From the NCBI GenBank assembly GCA_003999685.1, contig CP021223.1, positions 2,852,001 through 2,916,000 of the forward strand: DNA of 64,000 nucleotides, written 5' to 3'. The notes under the pieces are model-generated. The model did not search any database, was not told the DNA's origin, and worked only from the letters and a program-made list of their open reading frames with translations. The translations under genes and the position numbers were made by a program. The stretch comes from Taiwanofungus camphoratus (Eukaryota; Basidiomycota; Agaricomycetes; Polyporales; Taiwanofungaceae). This document shows positions 23,752 through 32,291 of the stretch, in pieces. Each line of letters opens with the position of its first letter. The stretch's first letter is position 1.

Positions 23752-24378
23752 AAGACCCGTACCGGTCTCGAAGAAGGCAAGGTCAGCGTACTCATAAGAT
23801 TAGTACTGATCACCACGGATTATCAACGACCTTTTGATATCGACTACGAACAAGAAGAAGAGCTGGATCACGCAGCATTTGACCCTACTCTCCCGACTTT
23901 AGAAGAGGTCCTGGATCGAGCTGAGCGCAACCTCAGAGCCATTCTCCACGCCGATAGTTCCGCCAGCTTCCTCCCAGCTGAACAGAGGGAGCTGATCCTT
24001 TACACCCGCTCCCGCATCTCCAGAGCCAGCGACGCTTGGCAAGCTGTATTAGAAAATCACGACAGGCTGGCAAGTAGGGAAGGGAGCCGACCGCTACCTC
24101 CCACTCCCTCTGAAGATTTTGACGAAGTCCTTGACCACCGTATCCTCACTGCTCAGAAGGTGCTCTCAAACCCACGTTTCTCATTTCAGTTGGCCGTTCC
24201 CATAATCGTGAACCTATATCAAAGGCTACTGAGCGCCCGAGATTTCTATCGCCAGTGGCAAGCTGGATCCATCCTCCAAAACGAGGCGGAGGTCGACCCT
24301 GACGTGCGCCGGGAAGGCTCATCGCTATCAAGCGGAGAACAATCGGGACGTACACCGACATTACACGAAGACTTCTAA
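23752..24378 (+). CDS. Gag-leader open frame of Gypsy B (no ATG)
   Basis: An open frame of about 208 codons, acidic and helical (for example LDHAAFDPTLPTLEEVLDRAERN), lying between the primer site and the main gag frame. It has no ATG, ends at TAA 24376-24378 and overlaps the next frame, which is open from before 24362. It is coding-like in composition. It may be the N-terminal part of Gag joined by frameshift or splicing, or a non-AUG product. I recognise no domain. Confidence 0.4.
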   Translation, partial: KTRTGLEEGKVSVLIRLVLITTDYQRPFDIDYEQEEELDHAAFDPTLPTLEEVLDRAERNLRAILHADSSASFLPAEQRELILYTRSRISRASDAWQAVLENHDRLASREGSRPLPPTPSEDFDEVLDHRILTAQKVLSNPRFSFQLAVPIIVNLYQRLLSARDFYRQWQAGSILQNEAEVDPDVRREGSSLSSGEQSGRTPTLHEDF

Positions 24379-24580
24379 CTGGAGGGTCTGCTCAACGCAA
24401 CCGTGCCCTCACCGCTACGACTCTGCACTCTACAGGGGAAGTGATTTCGAACCTTGTACTCCAACCAATCGTGCCCTCATCCAGGCCCGCTGGACAACCT
24501 TTGACGAAATCGACCCACCCTCCGACGAAGGCTCCAGCTCAGAACTAACCGATCCTGACATTGAACGGACAGAACGACAA

Positions 24581-25648
24581 ATGGAGACTGAAGGGACAGG
24601 AAAAACATCCCCTTCCACCCTGGAAACACCCCGTGGCTTGAGCTCTTTCCGATCAGGAATAGGGGAATCAGGGCCACCGCCTGACGATGGGCTGGGGGAG
24701 GAAGGCCCCCTCGAGGGAGGACCACCTTATGACGAGAGTGGAGGACCCCCAGGAGGACCATCTGGTGGAGGAGGACCACCTGGCGGAGGAGGAACACCTG
24801 GCGGAGGAGTGCCCGGTGGAGGAGGACTACCCGGTAGAGGAGGACCACCTGGGGGAGGAGGACCCCCTGGGGGAGGACCCCCTGGAGGAGGGCAGCCGTC
24901 TGGAGGAACGCCCCTCCCACAGGGAGCTGCACGGGTACCGGACCGAAAAGAGCCAGAAATTACTAAGTTCTCTGGAAAGCGAGAGGATGCCCGACACTTC
25001 CTCATCCAATTTGCCCGAAGATTTGACACCGAGCGATGGGCCTCTGCTTCCGAACGAGAAAAGGTCGGCAATTTCCTTGGCCACCTCGAAGGCCATGCTG
25101 GTGCCTGGGCCGATACTCTCACCGAAAAGGCACTCGAACCCCACCCCCTCATCCGAGGGGTGAGCCGGGGGTACGGCACTTTCAGGAATGTCGCTCTCGA
25201 GTTCATCAAAAGGTTCGGGGTAATAGAGGAGGAGGTCTCTGCAGCCATCGAACTACGGAACTTGGTCTACACCTACGACAAACCCATTGCCGATTTCAAC
25301 GAGGAGTTCGACCGACTGGCCCGCAGGGCAGAAATCACCGAAGAAAGTGCCCTTATGGCCTGGTACCGAGAAAAACTACCCAGCACCATGCGAGTCCGAA
25401 TCATGGAACGAGATGTAGCCCCCACAACCCTAGAAGGATGGAAGGAAGCTGCTGCCCAACGGGACCGGGCCTATCGAAACAACAAGGCCATCGATGCCGC
25501 TCAAAGAACTTCGAAAACCCCTCCACGAGTCGCAGCAAGGGCATTTGACAGTGGGAAGCCAGACCATCAGCGCTTGCAAGACCGAAGGACGGGCTCCTGC
25601 TACAAATGCCACAATAAGGGGCACCTGGCCAAAGACTGCCCAGAGTGA
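24581..25648 (+). CDS. gag: gag of Gypsy B
   Basis: 355 residues from the ATG at 24581, although the frame is open further upstream and the true start is uncertain. Residues 45-110 are a Gly/Pro-rich run built from GGPPGGG-like units. A capsid-type domain follows (about residues 125-310, with FLIQFARRF and AWADTLTEKAL). The C-terminus has one zinc knuckle, CYKCHNKGHLAKDC (CX2CX4HX4C), for RNA packaging. It stops at TGA 25646-25648, after which the same frame runs on for 53 codons to TAA 25809, overlapping pol. Because the element is young, that TGA may be functional. Confidence 0.88.
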   Translation: METEGTGKTSPSTLETPRGLSSFRSGIGESGPPPDDGLGEEGPLEGGPPYDESGGPPGGPSGGGGPPGGGGTPGGGVPGGGGLPGRGGPPGGGGPPGGGPPGGGQPSGGTPLPQGAARVPDRKEPEITKFSGKREDARHFLIQFARRFDTERWASASEREKVGNFLGHLEGHAGAWADTLTEKALEPHPLIRGVSRGYGTFRNVALEFIKRFGVIEEEVSAAIELRNLVYTYDKPIADFNEEFDRLARRAEITEESALMAWYREKLPSTMRVRIMERDVAPTTLEGWKEAAAQRDRAYRNNKAIDAAQRTSKTPPRVAARAFDSGKPDHQRLQDRRTGSCYKCHNKGHLAKDCPE

Positions 25649-25728
25649 ACCTCAGGTCGGGGAACAGGACCCCCAAACCGAAGGGCCAACATGAAAGATG
25701 AAAACGAGGCGGATGATGAAGCCTCTGA

Positions 25729-28700
25729 GCAGGAGGAGCAGGGGCAAGAAACGAAAGGAGTAAGATTCCCCCACTTCTCTCAGCACCACGACTTTGTGGA
25801 TTTTCTGTAAGGCGACCCGACGTGACGCACGAGTCGCCTAAACTCTCTGTACGAAATGTAATTACCGGAACGCGCAAGCGCAATACACTTTATCTACCGG
25901 GTTACATCGTCGTAGGAGAGAAAGCCGTCGCTGCATGCCTCTTATTGGATAGTGGGGCTGACGCCAACCTAATTCACCCCGACTTTGTAAGGAAGTGGGG
26001 ACTCCCCACTCGACCGCTTCCCAGGACAGTAACCTCAACCACCATTGATGGCTCTACAAACAAAGGGGGACCGATTACCCACAGAGTCGAAGGGAGCATA
26101 CGATTAGAGGGGAATGACATCCCAACCAACTTTTATGTCTCAAACATTGGAACGCTCGATGTAGTACTCGGCAACCCCTGGCTCGCACAAGTCAACCCAC
26201 ACATCGACTGGGTAGAAGGAACGCTCGAGATTGACCAAGCTCGACTCACAGAATGGCAAGGATACTATGCCTGGATCATGAGCCAACCCACGACAGACGG
26301 AATTCCCCTGTGTCGAGCTTCCATTCATGAAGACGATGAGGAGCTTTCGGACATAATGTGTGCTTACACACAAGGAGAAGGGGTTCTGGGGATCTTCCAA
26401 CAGAAAGGGCAGCCGCTCATACGTGAAGACGGGCTACTGCAGGCCCTAAAGCCCACACAACTAGGGCTCAATCGACTAACACGCTTCTCTGACTCCCCAC
26501 GTATGGTATGGGATGTCCCAGAGCTCACGGAATTGGTGATCCCCAAGGACCCACCCCCATCCGTAAAAGACCTTGTCCCAGAATACCTGTGGGACTATAA
26601 ACGGTTGTTCGAAAAGGAGGCTGCCAACCGGTTCCCAGAATCCAAGCCCTGGGACCATGCCATCGAATTAAGGCCAGACTTTGTCCCCAGAAAATGCGCC
26701 GTAATTCCTTTGTCTCCAAATGAACAGGCAGCGATGGACAAATTTTTGGAAGAAAACCTGGCCAAGGGCTATCTCCGAGAATCGAACTCACCAATGGCGT
26801 CACCAGCCTTTTTTGTCAAAAAAAAGGATGGTACCTTGCGCCCGTGCCAGGACTACCGATACCTGAACAAGGGCACAATCAAAGATGCCTACCCCTTACC
26901 CCTCATAGGAGAGCTAATCGACAGGCTCCAAAGGGCCACTGTGTTCACTAAATTAGACCTCCGAAACGGGTACAACAACGTCCGGATCAGAGAGGGTGAT
27001 CAATGGAAAGGAGCATTCATGGTCAAACATGGGAATCAGGACAAGATCGTCGAACCCACTGTCATGTTCTTTGGGATGTGCAACTCGCCGGCCACGTTTC
27101 AGCGAATGATGAATGACGCATTCCAGGACATGCTGGCCGAGGGGTGGATCGCGATCTATATGGACGACATCCTCATTTTCTCCGACAATATGGAAGCCCA
27201 CCGAGAACGAACCAGACGCGTCCTACAACGGCTGCAGGAATGGGATCTATTTGTAAAGCCAGAGAAATGCGCGTTCGATGTCGTCGAAGTTGACTTCTTG
27301 GGAATGACCATCTCACCTGGACAGGTGCACATGGACAAGGACAAACTGGCAGGAATCGCAGATTGGCCCATTCCTACTAGGGTCAAGGATGTGGAACGAT
27401 TCATGGGTCTCGCCAACTACTACCGACGCTTCATCCACAACTTCTCCCACATCGCTCACCCCTTGAATGTCATCAAGAAGAAACGCGCGGAGTGGAACTG
27501 GACCAAAGCCTGCCAGGAGGCCTTTGACAAGCTCAAACGGTGTTTCCAGAGCATGCCTATCCTTCGCATGCCCGACCCGTCCAAACCATTCACCATTGAG
27601 GCCGACGCCTCTCTGGTAGCCACTGGTGCAGTGCTTCAACAACTTGATGAAGAAGGGCGGCTACACCCTATAGCCTTCCTCTCGAAGAGCCTGAAAGAAG
27701 CGGAGCGGAATTATCAAGTATATGACAGAGAGCTGCTGGCCATTGTCCGAGCACTTGAGGAATGGCGCCACCACCTTGAGGGAAGTGGACATCCGGTCAC
27801 GGTGATCACCGACCACAAGAACCTCACCTATTTCCAAGAAGCACAACGACTCAACCGACGCCAGGCCCGATGGCAGTTATTCCTGTCACAATTTGACCTG
27901 CAACTATTAAACAAAAAAGGCAGTCGACTCATAGTCGCCGATGCACTCTCCCGGCGACCTGACCACCCAGGAGGGAAACATGACAACGAAGATGTCATCC
28001 TGTTACCAACAGACCTCTTTGTCAACGCCACCAACACTGCAATCATCGAAAAGATACGTGAATGTCGTACCCGTGACAGGATGGTCATCGAGACGATTGA
28101 CGCTTTAAAACGGGGGAAGGTACCGCCATTCAAGGGCACAGGCTTTGCGCACACAAAGCTGGCAGACTGGGACATTCAGGAGGGACTAATTTTATACAAA
28201 AACAGAGTTTACGTACCCCCTGATGATGATCTGCGCCGAGAAGTCATTCAACTCTGTCATGACACACCAGCAATGGCACACCCAGGGGCACAAGGTACAA
28301 TGGCCATCGCCCGAAGGGACTGGTTCTGGCATGGAATGTCTTCATTCATCGAGAAATATGTTGAGGGGTGCGCCAAATGCCAGGAGAGCAAGATCAACAC
28401 ACACCCAATGAAACCCCCCCTGATGGCCATCCCCACAGAGCCGAACTCAAGGCCATTCTCGCACATATCAGTAGACTTCATCACTGACCTACCAGAGTCA
28501 CAGGGCTTCAATGCGCTCATGGTAGTGGTTGACAGAGAACTCACCAAGGGCATTGTGCTCATACCCTGCACCAAGAACATAGATGCGGTAGGGACGGCAG
28601 AGGCCCTACACCTCAATGTATACAGGCGATATGGCCTACCTGACCGGATGATATCCGACCGAGGACCACAGTTCGCAGCGGCTGCATTTCGAGAATGGTG

Positions 28701-29940
28701 TAAGCTGACAGGAGTCAAGGCGGCAATGTCCACTGCCTACCACCCCCAATCAGATGGGAGTACAGAACGGGTCAACCAGGAACTGGAGGCGGCCTGGAGA
28801 ATCCTATGCGCAAATGACCCCCACACCTGGGTCAAACACATCTCCGAGTTCGAATTCGCACACAACCAGGTGCCGCATGCTGGAAGGAAGGAATCGCCAT
28901 TCAAGCTCACCATGGGGTACGACCCGAAGGCCATCGGATCTCCACGACCCTCCGACAAATACCCCACGCTCCAAGACCACCTGACCCAGATCTCCGAATC
29001 CCGCAAAGAGGCTCTTGCAGCGCAGGAGCTAGCCCAGAAGCTGATGGAGGAACGAACCCCTTTTCCCTGGAAACCCTTCCAGGAAGGCGACAAGGTTTGG
29101 CTAGAAGCCACGAACCTCCGGCTAAGGACAATAAGTCGGAAATTTGACCCAAAGCGGCTTGGACCCTTCAAGATCACGGAAGTCAAGGGGCCACTGACGT
29201 ACAAGCTACAGCTCCCGAGAACCTGGAAGATTCACCCGGTGTTCCATGCATCGCTGCTCACCCCATACAGGGAAACAGCGGAACACGGACCCAACTTTCT
29301 GAAACCACCACCTGATCTGGTCGAGGGGGAAGAAGAGTACAAAGTCGAGGCCCTCCGCGGGCATCGTGCCCGACGTGGGAAATGGGAGTTTCTCATCAAA
29401 TGGAAGGGATGGCCGGTTTCTGCCAGCACCTGGCAGAAGGAAGATGACCTACGGCATTCCCCTGACCTGCTGAGGCGTTATAAGAAGGCAAACCACCTAG
29501 GCATCAACCCAGTCGACAACCGTTCAACTGCCCTGCAAGGAGCCATTCCGCAGCACTTCAAAGCCGCCTCCCACCATGTCCCATCGAACCAACGCCGCCC
29601 GAGCCCGCCTTGCCGCCTCCATCCTCACCGCAGGGAATGCCCGCACACTGAATCCCTTTCTTCGGGGACCGCAGAACCTCCCCAACTTCGCCGAGGGGAT
29701 TGTCGTCCCCCTACCTCGTCAAGCAACATCTGGCCTCGCCGCCGACTTTCTGACCCCCGCCGACCGTCTCGGATGGGTGCTGGCCAACGAACGACTACGC
29801 CCGGCGGTGGACACCGCCCTCGTTGTCTGGCCCGATCTTGCGGCCCAGGTTGCCATTTTTCGACATCAGGCCGAGGTCGTCTTACACCTCGATCAGGTAA
29901 TAAGGGGGTACAGAGGGGAGAGGGAGAAGGGAGAGCATGA
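25729..29940 (+). CDS. pol: pol polyprotein of Gypsy B (PR-RT-RH-IN-chromodomain)
   Basis: One uninterrupted frame, -1 relative to gag and lacking an early ATG, so it must be reached from gag by frameshift or another recoding step. Domains in order: aspartic protease with LLLDSGADANLIHP (near 25945); reverse transcriptase with FTKLDLRNGYNNV and YMDD (27159-27170); RNase H with IEADAS and VITDHKNLTYF; integrase zinc finger (H..H..CAKCQ), core with VDFITDLP, SDRGPQF and DGSTERVNQELE; a GPF module (RLGPFKITEV); and a chromodomain with FLIKWKGWPVSASTWQ, which in chromoviruses guides insertion to marked chromatin. The tail after about 29500 overlaps ORF3 and is Pro/Arg-rich. All catalytic residues are present. 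Confidence 0.95.
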   Translation, partial: AGGAGARNERSKIPPLLSAPRLCGFSVRRPDVTHESPKLSVRNVITGTRKRNTLYLPGYIVVGEKAVAACLLLDSGADANLIHPDFVRKWGLPTRPLPRTVTSTTIDGSTNKGGPITHRVEGSIRLEGNDIPTNFYVSNIGTLDVVLGNPWLAQVNPHIDWVEGTLEIDQARLTEWQGYYAWIMSQPTTDGIPLCRASIHEDDEELSDIMCAYTQGEGVLGIFQQKGQPLIREDGLLQALKPTQLGLNRLTRFSDSPRMVWDVPELTELVIPKDPPPSVKDLVPEYLWDYKRLFEKEAANRFPESKPWDHAIELRPDFVPRKCAVIPLSPNEQAAMDKFLEENLAKGYLRESNSPMASPAFFVKKKDGTLRPCQDYRYLNKGTIKDAYPLPLIGELIDRLQRATVFTKLDLRNGYNNVRIREGDQWKGAFMVKHGNQDKIVEPTVMFFGMCNSPATFQRMMNDAFQDMLAEGWIAIYMDDILIFSDNMEAHRERTRRVLQRLQEWDLFVKPEKCAFDVVEVDFLGMTISPGQVHMDKDKLAGIADWPIPTRVKDVERFMGLANYYRRFIHNFSHIAHPLNVIKKKRAEWNWTKACQEAFDKLKRCFQSMPILRMPDPSKPFTIEADASLVATGAVLQQLDEEGRLHPIAFLSKSLKEAERNYQVYDRELLAIVRALEEWRHHLEGSGHPVTVITDHKNLTYFQEAQRLNRRQARWQLFLSQFDLQLLNKKGSRLIVADALSRRPDHPGGKHDNEDVILLPTDLFVNATNTAIIEKIRECRTRDRMVIETIDALKRGKVPPFKGTGFAHTKLADWDIQEGLILYKNRVYVPPDDDLRREVIQLCHDTPAMAHPGAQGTMAIARRDWFWHGMSSFIEKYVEGCAKCQESKINTHPMKPPLMAIPTEPNSRPFSHISVDFITDLPESQGFNALMVVVDRELTKGIVLIPCTKNIDAVGTAEALHLNVYRRYGLPDRMISDRGPQFAAAAFREWCKLTGVKAAMSTAYHPQSDGSTERVNQELEAAWRILCANDPHTWVKHISEFEFAHNQVPHAGRKESPFKLTMGYDPKAIGSPRPSDKYPTLQDHLTQISESRKEALAAQELAQKLMEERTPFPWKPFQEGDKVWLEATNLRLRTISRKFDPKRLGPFKITEVKGPLTYKLQLPRTWKIHPVFHASLLTPYRETAEHGPNFLKPPPDLVEGEEEYKVEALRGHRARRGKWEFLIKWKGWPVSASTWQKEDDLRHSPDLLRRYKKANHLGINPVDNRSTALQGAIPQHFKAASHHVPSNQRRPSPPCRLHPHRRECPHTESLSSGTAEPPQLRRGDCRPPTSSSNIWPRRRLSDPRRPSRMGAGQRTTTPGGGHRPRCLARSCGPGCHFSTSGRGRLTPRSGNKGVQRGEGEGRA

Positions 29941-30382
29941 CGAAGCCAAATGGTGGGCCAGCCCCATCCGGGAAATTGGTATATCGTACTGGCAGGCCTG
30001 TAATGCTACGCGCTCCCATCTGAATTTCCTCCTTCGCACCGACGTCGTCTCCGCCCTCGAGCATCTCCTACCACCCTCCTCCGTCATCACGCGCCCAGCC
30101 CCCTCCACGCAGGACGAGTGGACAGTTTGTCTCTACCCCGAGTGCCGCCCCCTGGACCGATGGGCTGGGGCCTGTGAATTCTGCATGGGCCTCGATCACG
30201 TTGCTGCTGATTGCATCCACCGGCCACGACTGGGGGAGCCGGCTGTTGAGCCCTTCGTCCCGCCTCGCTGTCTGGATTGTTTCGCTGACGATCACGACAC
30301 CGACCAATGCCCCAAGGCAGGGGCCGCCTGGTCGGAAATCAGTGGGTCGAAGCAGCCTGACGAGGAAGCTACCAGGTCATGA
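29576..30382 (+). CDS. ORF3 of Gypsy B: double CCHC zinc-knuckle protein
   Basis: 268 residues from an ATG in good context (ACCATGTCC), overlapping the end of pol by 365 nt in another frame. The N-terminal 180 residues are helical and Arg/Ala-rich, with no recognised domain. The C-terminal part has CEFCMGLDHVAADC and CLDCFADDHDTDQC, both exact CX2CX4HX4C knuckles, plus a preceding CLYPEC. It lies in the position where some LTR elements carry env, but I see no signal peptide or membrane segment. The knuckles suggest nucleic-acid binding. Gypsy A has a counterpart at 31720-32037. Confidence 0.75.
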   Translation: MSHRTNAARARLAASILTAGNARTLNPFLRGPQNLPNFAEGIVVPLPRQATSGLAADFLTPADRLGWVLANERLRPAVDTALVVWPDLAAQVAIFRHQAEVVLHLDQVIRGYRGEREKGEHDEAKWWASPIREIGISYWQACNATRSHLNFLLRTDVVSALEHLLPPSSVITRPAPSTQDEWTVCLYPECRPLDRWAGACEFCMGLDHVAADCIHRPRLGEPAVEPFVPPRCLDCFADDHDTDQCPKAGAAWSEISGSKQPDEEATRS

Positions 30383-30405
30383 AGGTAGGTGTCGGGGCGA
30401 CACCT

Positions 30406-30423
30406 GAGAGGAGACGGGGGTAG
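30406..30423 (+). promoter_or_regulatory. Polypurine tract of Gypsy B
   Basis: A purine-rich stretch (GAGAGGAGACGGGGGTAG) directly before the 3' LTR, in the position that primes plus-strand DNA synthesis. Confidence 0.7.
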
Positions 30424-30923
30424 TGTTACTGTCGGATAGGACCAGAGACGTGTTCGTTTTTTCTTTCCCTTTGTTTGTCACACCATGGACGCGCGGCATC
30501 CCTTCCACACCTTATTTACCCAGACTGACTGACGGGCCGACCGTCCCCGCTTACGCCATGGTAGTTATGTACTTTCGGGCCGCTGACTCCTCTCACCTTA
30601 TGCGGTCTCTGGGGGGCTGCTAGTATACCTGGGGGCTGATGGTGGCAGTATAAAGGGGAGTCCCACTGTTGGAGGTTCCCCTAGTCGTATTCTCTTCGTT
30701 CATCCTTCCTAAAGTGTACTACGCATTAGTACCAATACACGCTAGTCTTCACACATCTCCTTGCACCGCAAGAAGCCCGTGAAAGACTATCGCGACTACA
30801 TAGGGCTTGTAGTTGAAGACTACCGAGGATCGTGACTTGTCGTCACCATCGCTCCTCTTCGACCCTTCGCTGCACACCGCTCCAAGCTTCTGCAGCATTA
30901 TCAGGGTGAACCCCCCGGTAACA
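30424..30923 (+). repeat. 3' LTR of Gypsy B
   Basis: 500 bp, reads identical to the 5' LTR, followed by the GACTT duplication at 30924-30928. Confidence 0.95.
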
Positions 30924-31267
30924 GACTTAGCTAAGACTTCTTAGCTAAGCCCGGGATGAGTGACGTAGTAGATAGGACCTAGATCCAATGGAACAGTATG
31001 GGAGGGCCAGCAGTGTCCGATAGTGGACTTAGCAGGAGTTAGGGACTTCGCGTCTAGCATTCGAAATCTCGTAGCACCTTGTGTGACTTCGCAAGACTTC
31101 GTAGGGTGTTAGGAGGGTTTAGGAAGGAGAGGGGGCGTTAGGAATATTATAGGAACCTATCCCTCCTGTCGTAGGCTGTAGGAGAGTCTTAGAGTGGTCG
31201 GTTGGGGGATTAGAAAGCTCCTAAAATCGCGATTCGGGGCCCAGGAGGCTACAGGACTCATCAACGC

Positions 31268-31723
31268 GTGAAACCCAAGGGAACGGGTTTCCACAAAGGA
31301 CAGAAGGTATGGCTAGACTCACAAAATTTAAAGCTGCCATACCCGACGAGGAAGTTGGCTCCCAAGCGCGAGGGACCTTTCGAAATCACGGACGTTCTAG
31401 GACCGGTGTCTTACAAGCTAAAACTCCCAACGACATGGCAAGTGCACCCCGTTTTCCACGCCGCACTCCTTTCGCCATACACCGAGATGGACATCCATGG
31501 TCCCAACTACACAGAACCACCACCGGAGCTTATCAGTGGCGAAGATAACTACGAAGTCGAAGCTCTGGTGGGACATTGTGAGAATCACCGAAGAAACCGC
31601 CGTGAATACTGAGTCAGGTGGAAAGGTTACTCATCCGCCGATGACTCATGGGAACCAGAAGAGAACTTAGCCGGTACTGCGGACGAACTGCTGGACGCAT
31701 ATAAGCAGTGCAAGAATTTATGA
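31268..31723 (+). pseudogene. pol: pol of Gypsy A, integrase C-terminus and chromodomain
   Basis: Continues the frame cut at 21844. A GPF module ([10 protein letters not shown]) is followed by [13 protein letters not shown] and a chromodomain with VRWKGYSSADDSWEPEENL. A TGA at 31610-31612 stands just before VRWKGY at a position normally basic, consistent with CGA to TGA. The pol stop (31721-31723) overlaps the ATG of ORF3 as ATGA. Confidence 0.88.
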
Positions 31724-32037
31724 TGAGTGAAAGGAGTCACATTTTCACCCCACTCATCGCTCGCATGTCTCAGTCAAACGGTCCTTCATCATCATTCACT
31801 CGCTACGGCCCATGCTACCTCTGCGGTAGCACTTATCACTCACACAGGATGTGCCCCGACTACAAATGTCTCCGATGTAGTCGCCCATCGCCTGGGCATC
31901 TTACGCGCGAATGCACCGCCGTCCATTACGCATTCGACCACGACCCGGTACCACCGTATCATCCAGAGTGGTTCCTGCATGTCATTAAACTGCGAGGGAA
32001 CGACCGTGCACATCGTTTAACTACAACGAACAACTGA
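31720..32037 (+). CDS. ORF3 of Gypsy A: double zinc-knuckle protein
   Basis: 105 residues from the ATG at 31720, which overlaps the pol stop in ATGA, an arrangement suited to termination-reinitiation. It contains CYLCGSTYHSHRMC (CX2CX4HX4C) and CLRCSRPSPGHLTREC (CX2CX6HX4C). It is the same kind of protein, in the same position, as ORF3 of Gypsy B but much shorter. It is open even though the rest of the element is decayed. Function unknown; probably RNA or DNA binding. Confidence 0.7.
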   Translation: MMSERSHIFTPLIARMSQSNGPSSSFTRYGPCYLCGSTYHSHRMCPDYKCLRCSRPSPGHLTRECTAVHYAFDHDPVPPYHPEWFLHVIKLRGNDRAHRLTTTNN

Positions 32038-32280
32038 CATGTCGTAAAACTGTGAAGTTTGAGGTGAAAGGATCCTCACGGTTGGAGGGGTCATCCCCTA
32101 TGGGTTCAAGGGTCATCCCTTATTGGTCGTGGTGAAACACCTGCTTGTTACTTCCAGGAAAGTCTTCAAGTTCGTCCTGGGAAGTTCGACAAGTCCGTTG
32201 TCACTCGTCAAAGTTCAATTCTGGATGCGACACGTTCCCCCACTGGAGTTTAGTTGATTGACCAGGCGTTCAATCATAAG

Positions 32281-32291
32281 TAGGGGGGTAA
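32281..32291 (+). promoter_or_regulatory. Polypurine tract of Gypsy A
   Basis: TAGGGGGGTAA directly precedes the 3' LTR. Position and purine content fit a plus-strand primer. Confidence 0.6.

Larger units (their letters stand above)
23186..30923 (+). mobile_element. Gypsy B: young, nearly intact chromodomain retrotransposon
   Basis: 7738 bp with 500-bp LTRs that read identical along their length, and a perfect 5-bp duplication GACTT (23181-23185, 30924-30928). The empty site is visible in copy II near 15240. Contents: self-primer site, a gag region, a single open pol frame from protease to chromodomain, and ORF3 with two zinc knuckles. Identical LTRs mean a very recent insertion; this is the youngest element of the nest. 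Confidence 0.95.
21845..31263 (+). mobile_element. TG...CA element copy III, interrupted by Gypsy B
   Basis: The left part is 21845-23185 and the right part 30929-31263, together 1676 bp, starting TGATACGACC and ending GGACTCATCA. It has a perfect 4-bp duplication ACGC at 21841-21844 and 31264-31267. Removing it with one ACGC restores the integrase frame of Gypsy A across the junction. It was itself entered by Gypsy B at GACTT. Confidence 0.87.

Noticed and set aside
24727-25248. Minus-strand Pro-rich ORF of 173 codons
   Set aside because: It is the complement of the Gly/Pro-rich repeat in Gag of Gypsy B; the open frame is a by-product of the GC-rich repeat.
29576-30382. Envelope protein as the identity of ORF3 in Gypsy B
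   Set aside because: No signal peptide, transmembrane segment or glycoprotein features; two CCHC knuckles indicate nucleic-acid binding instead.
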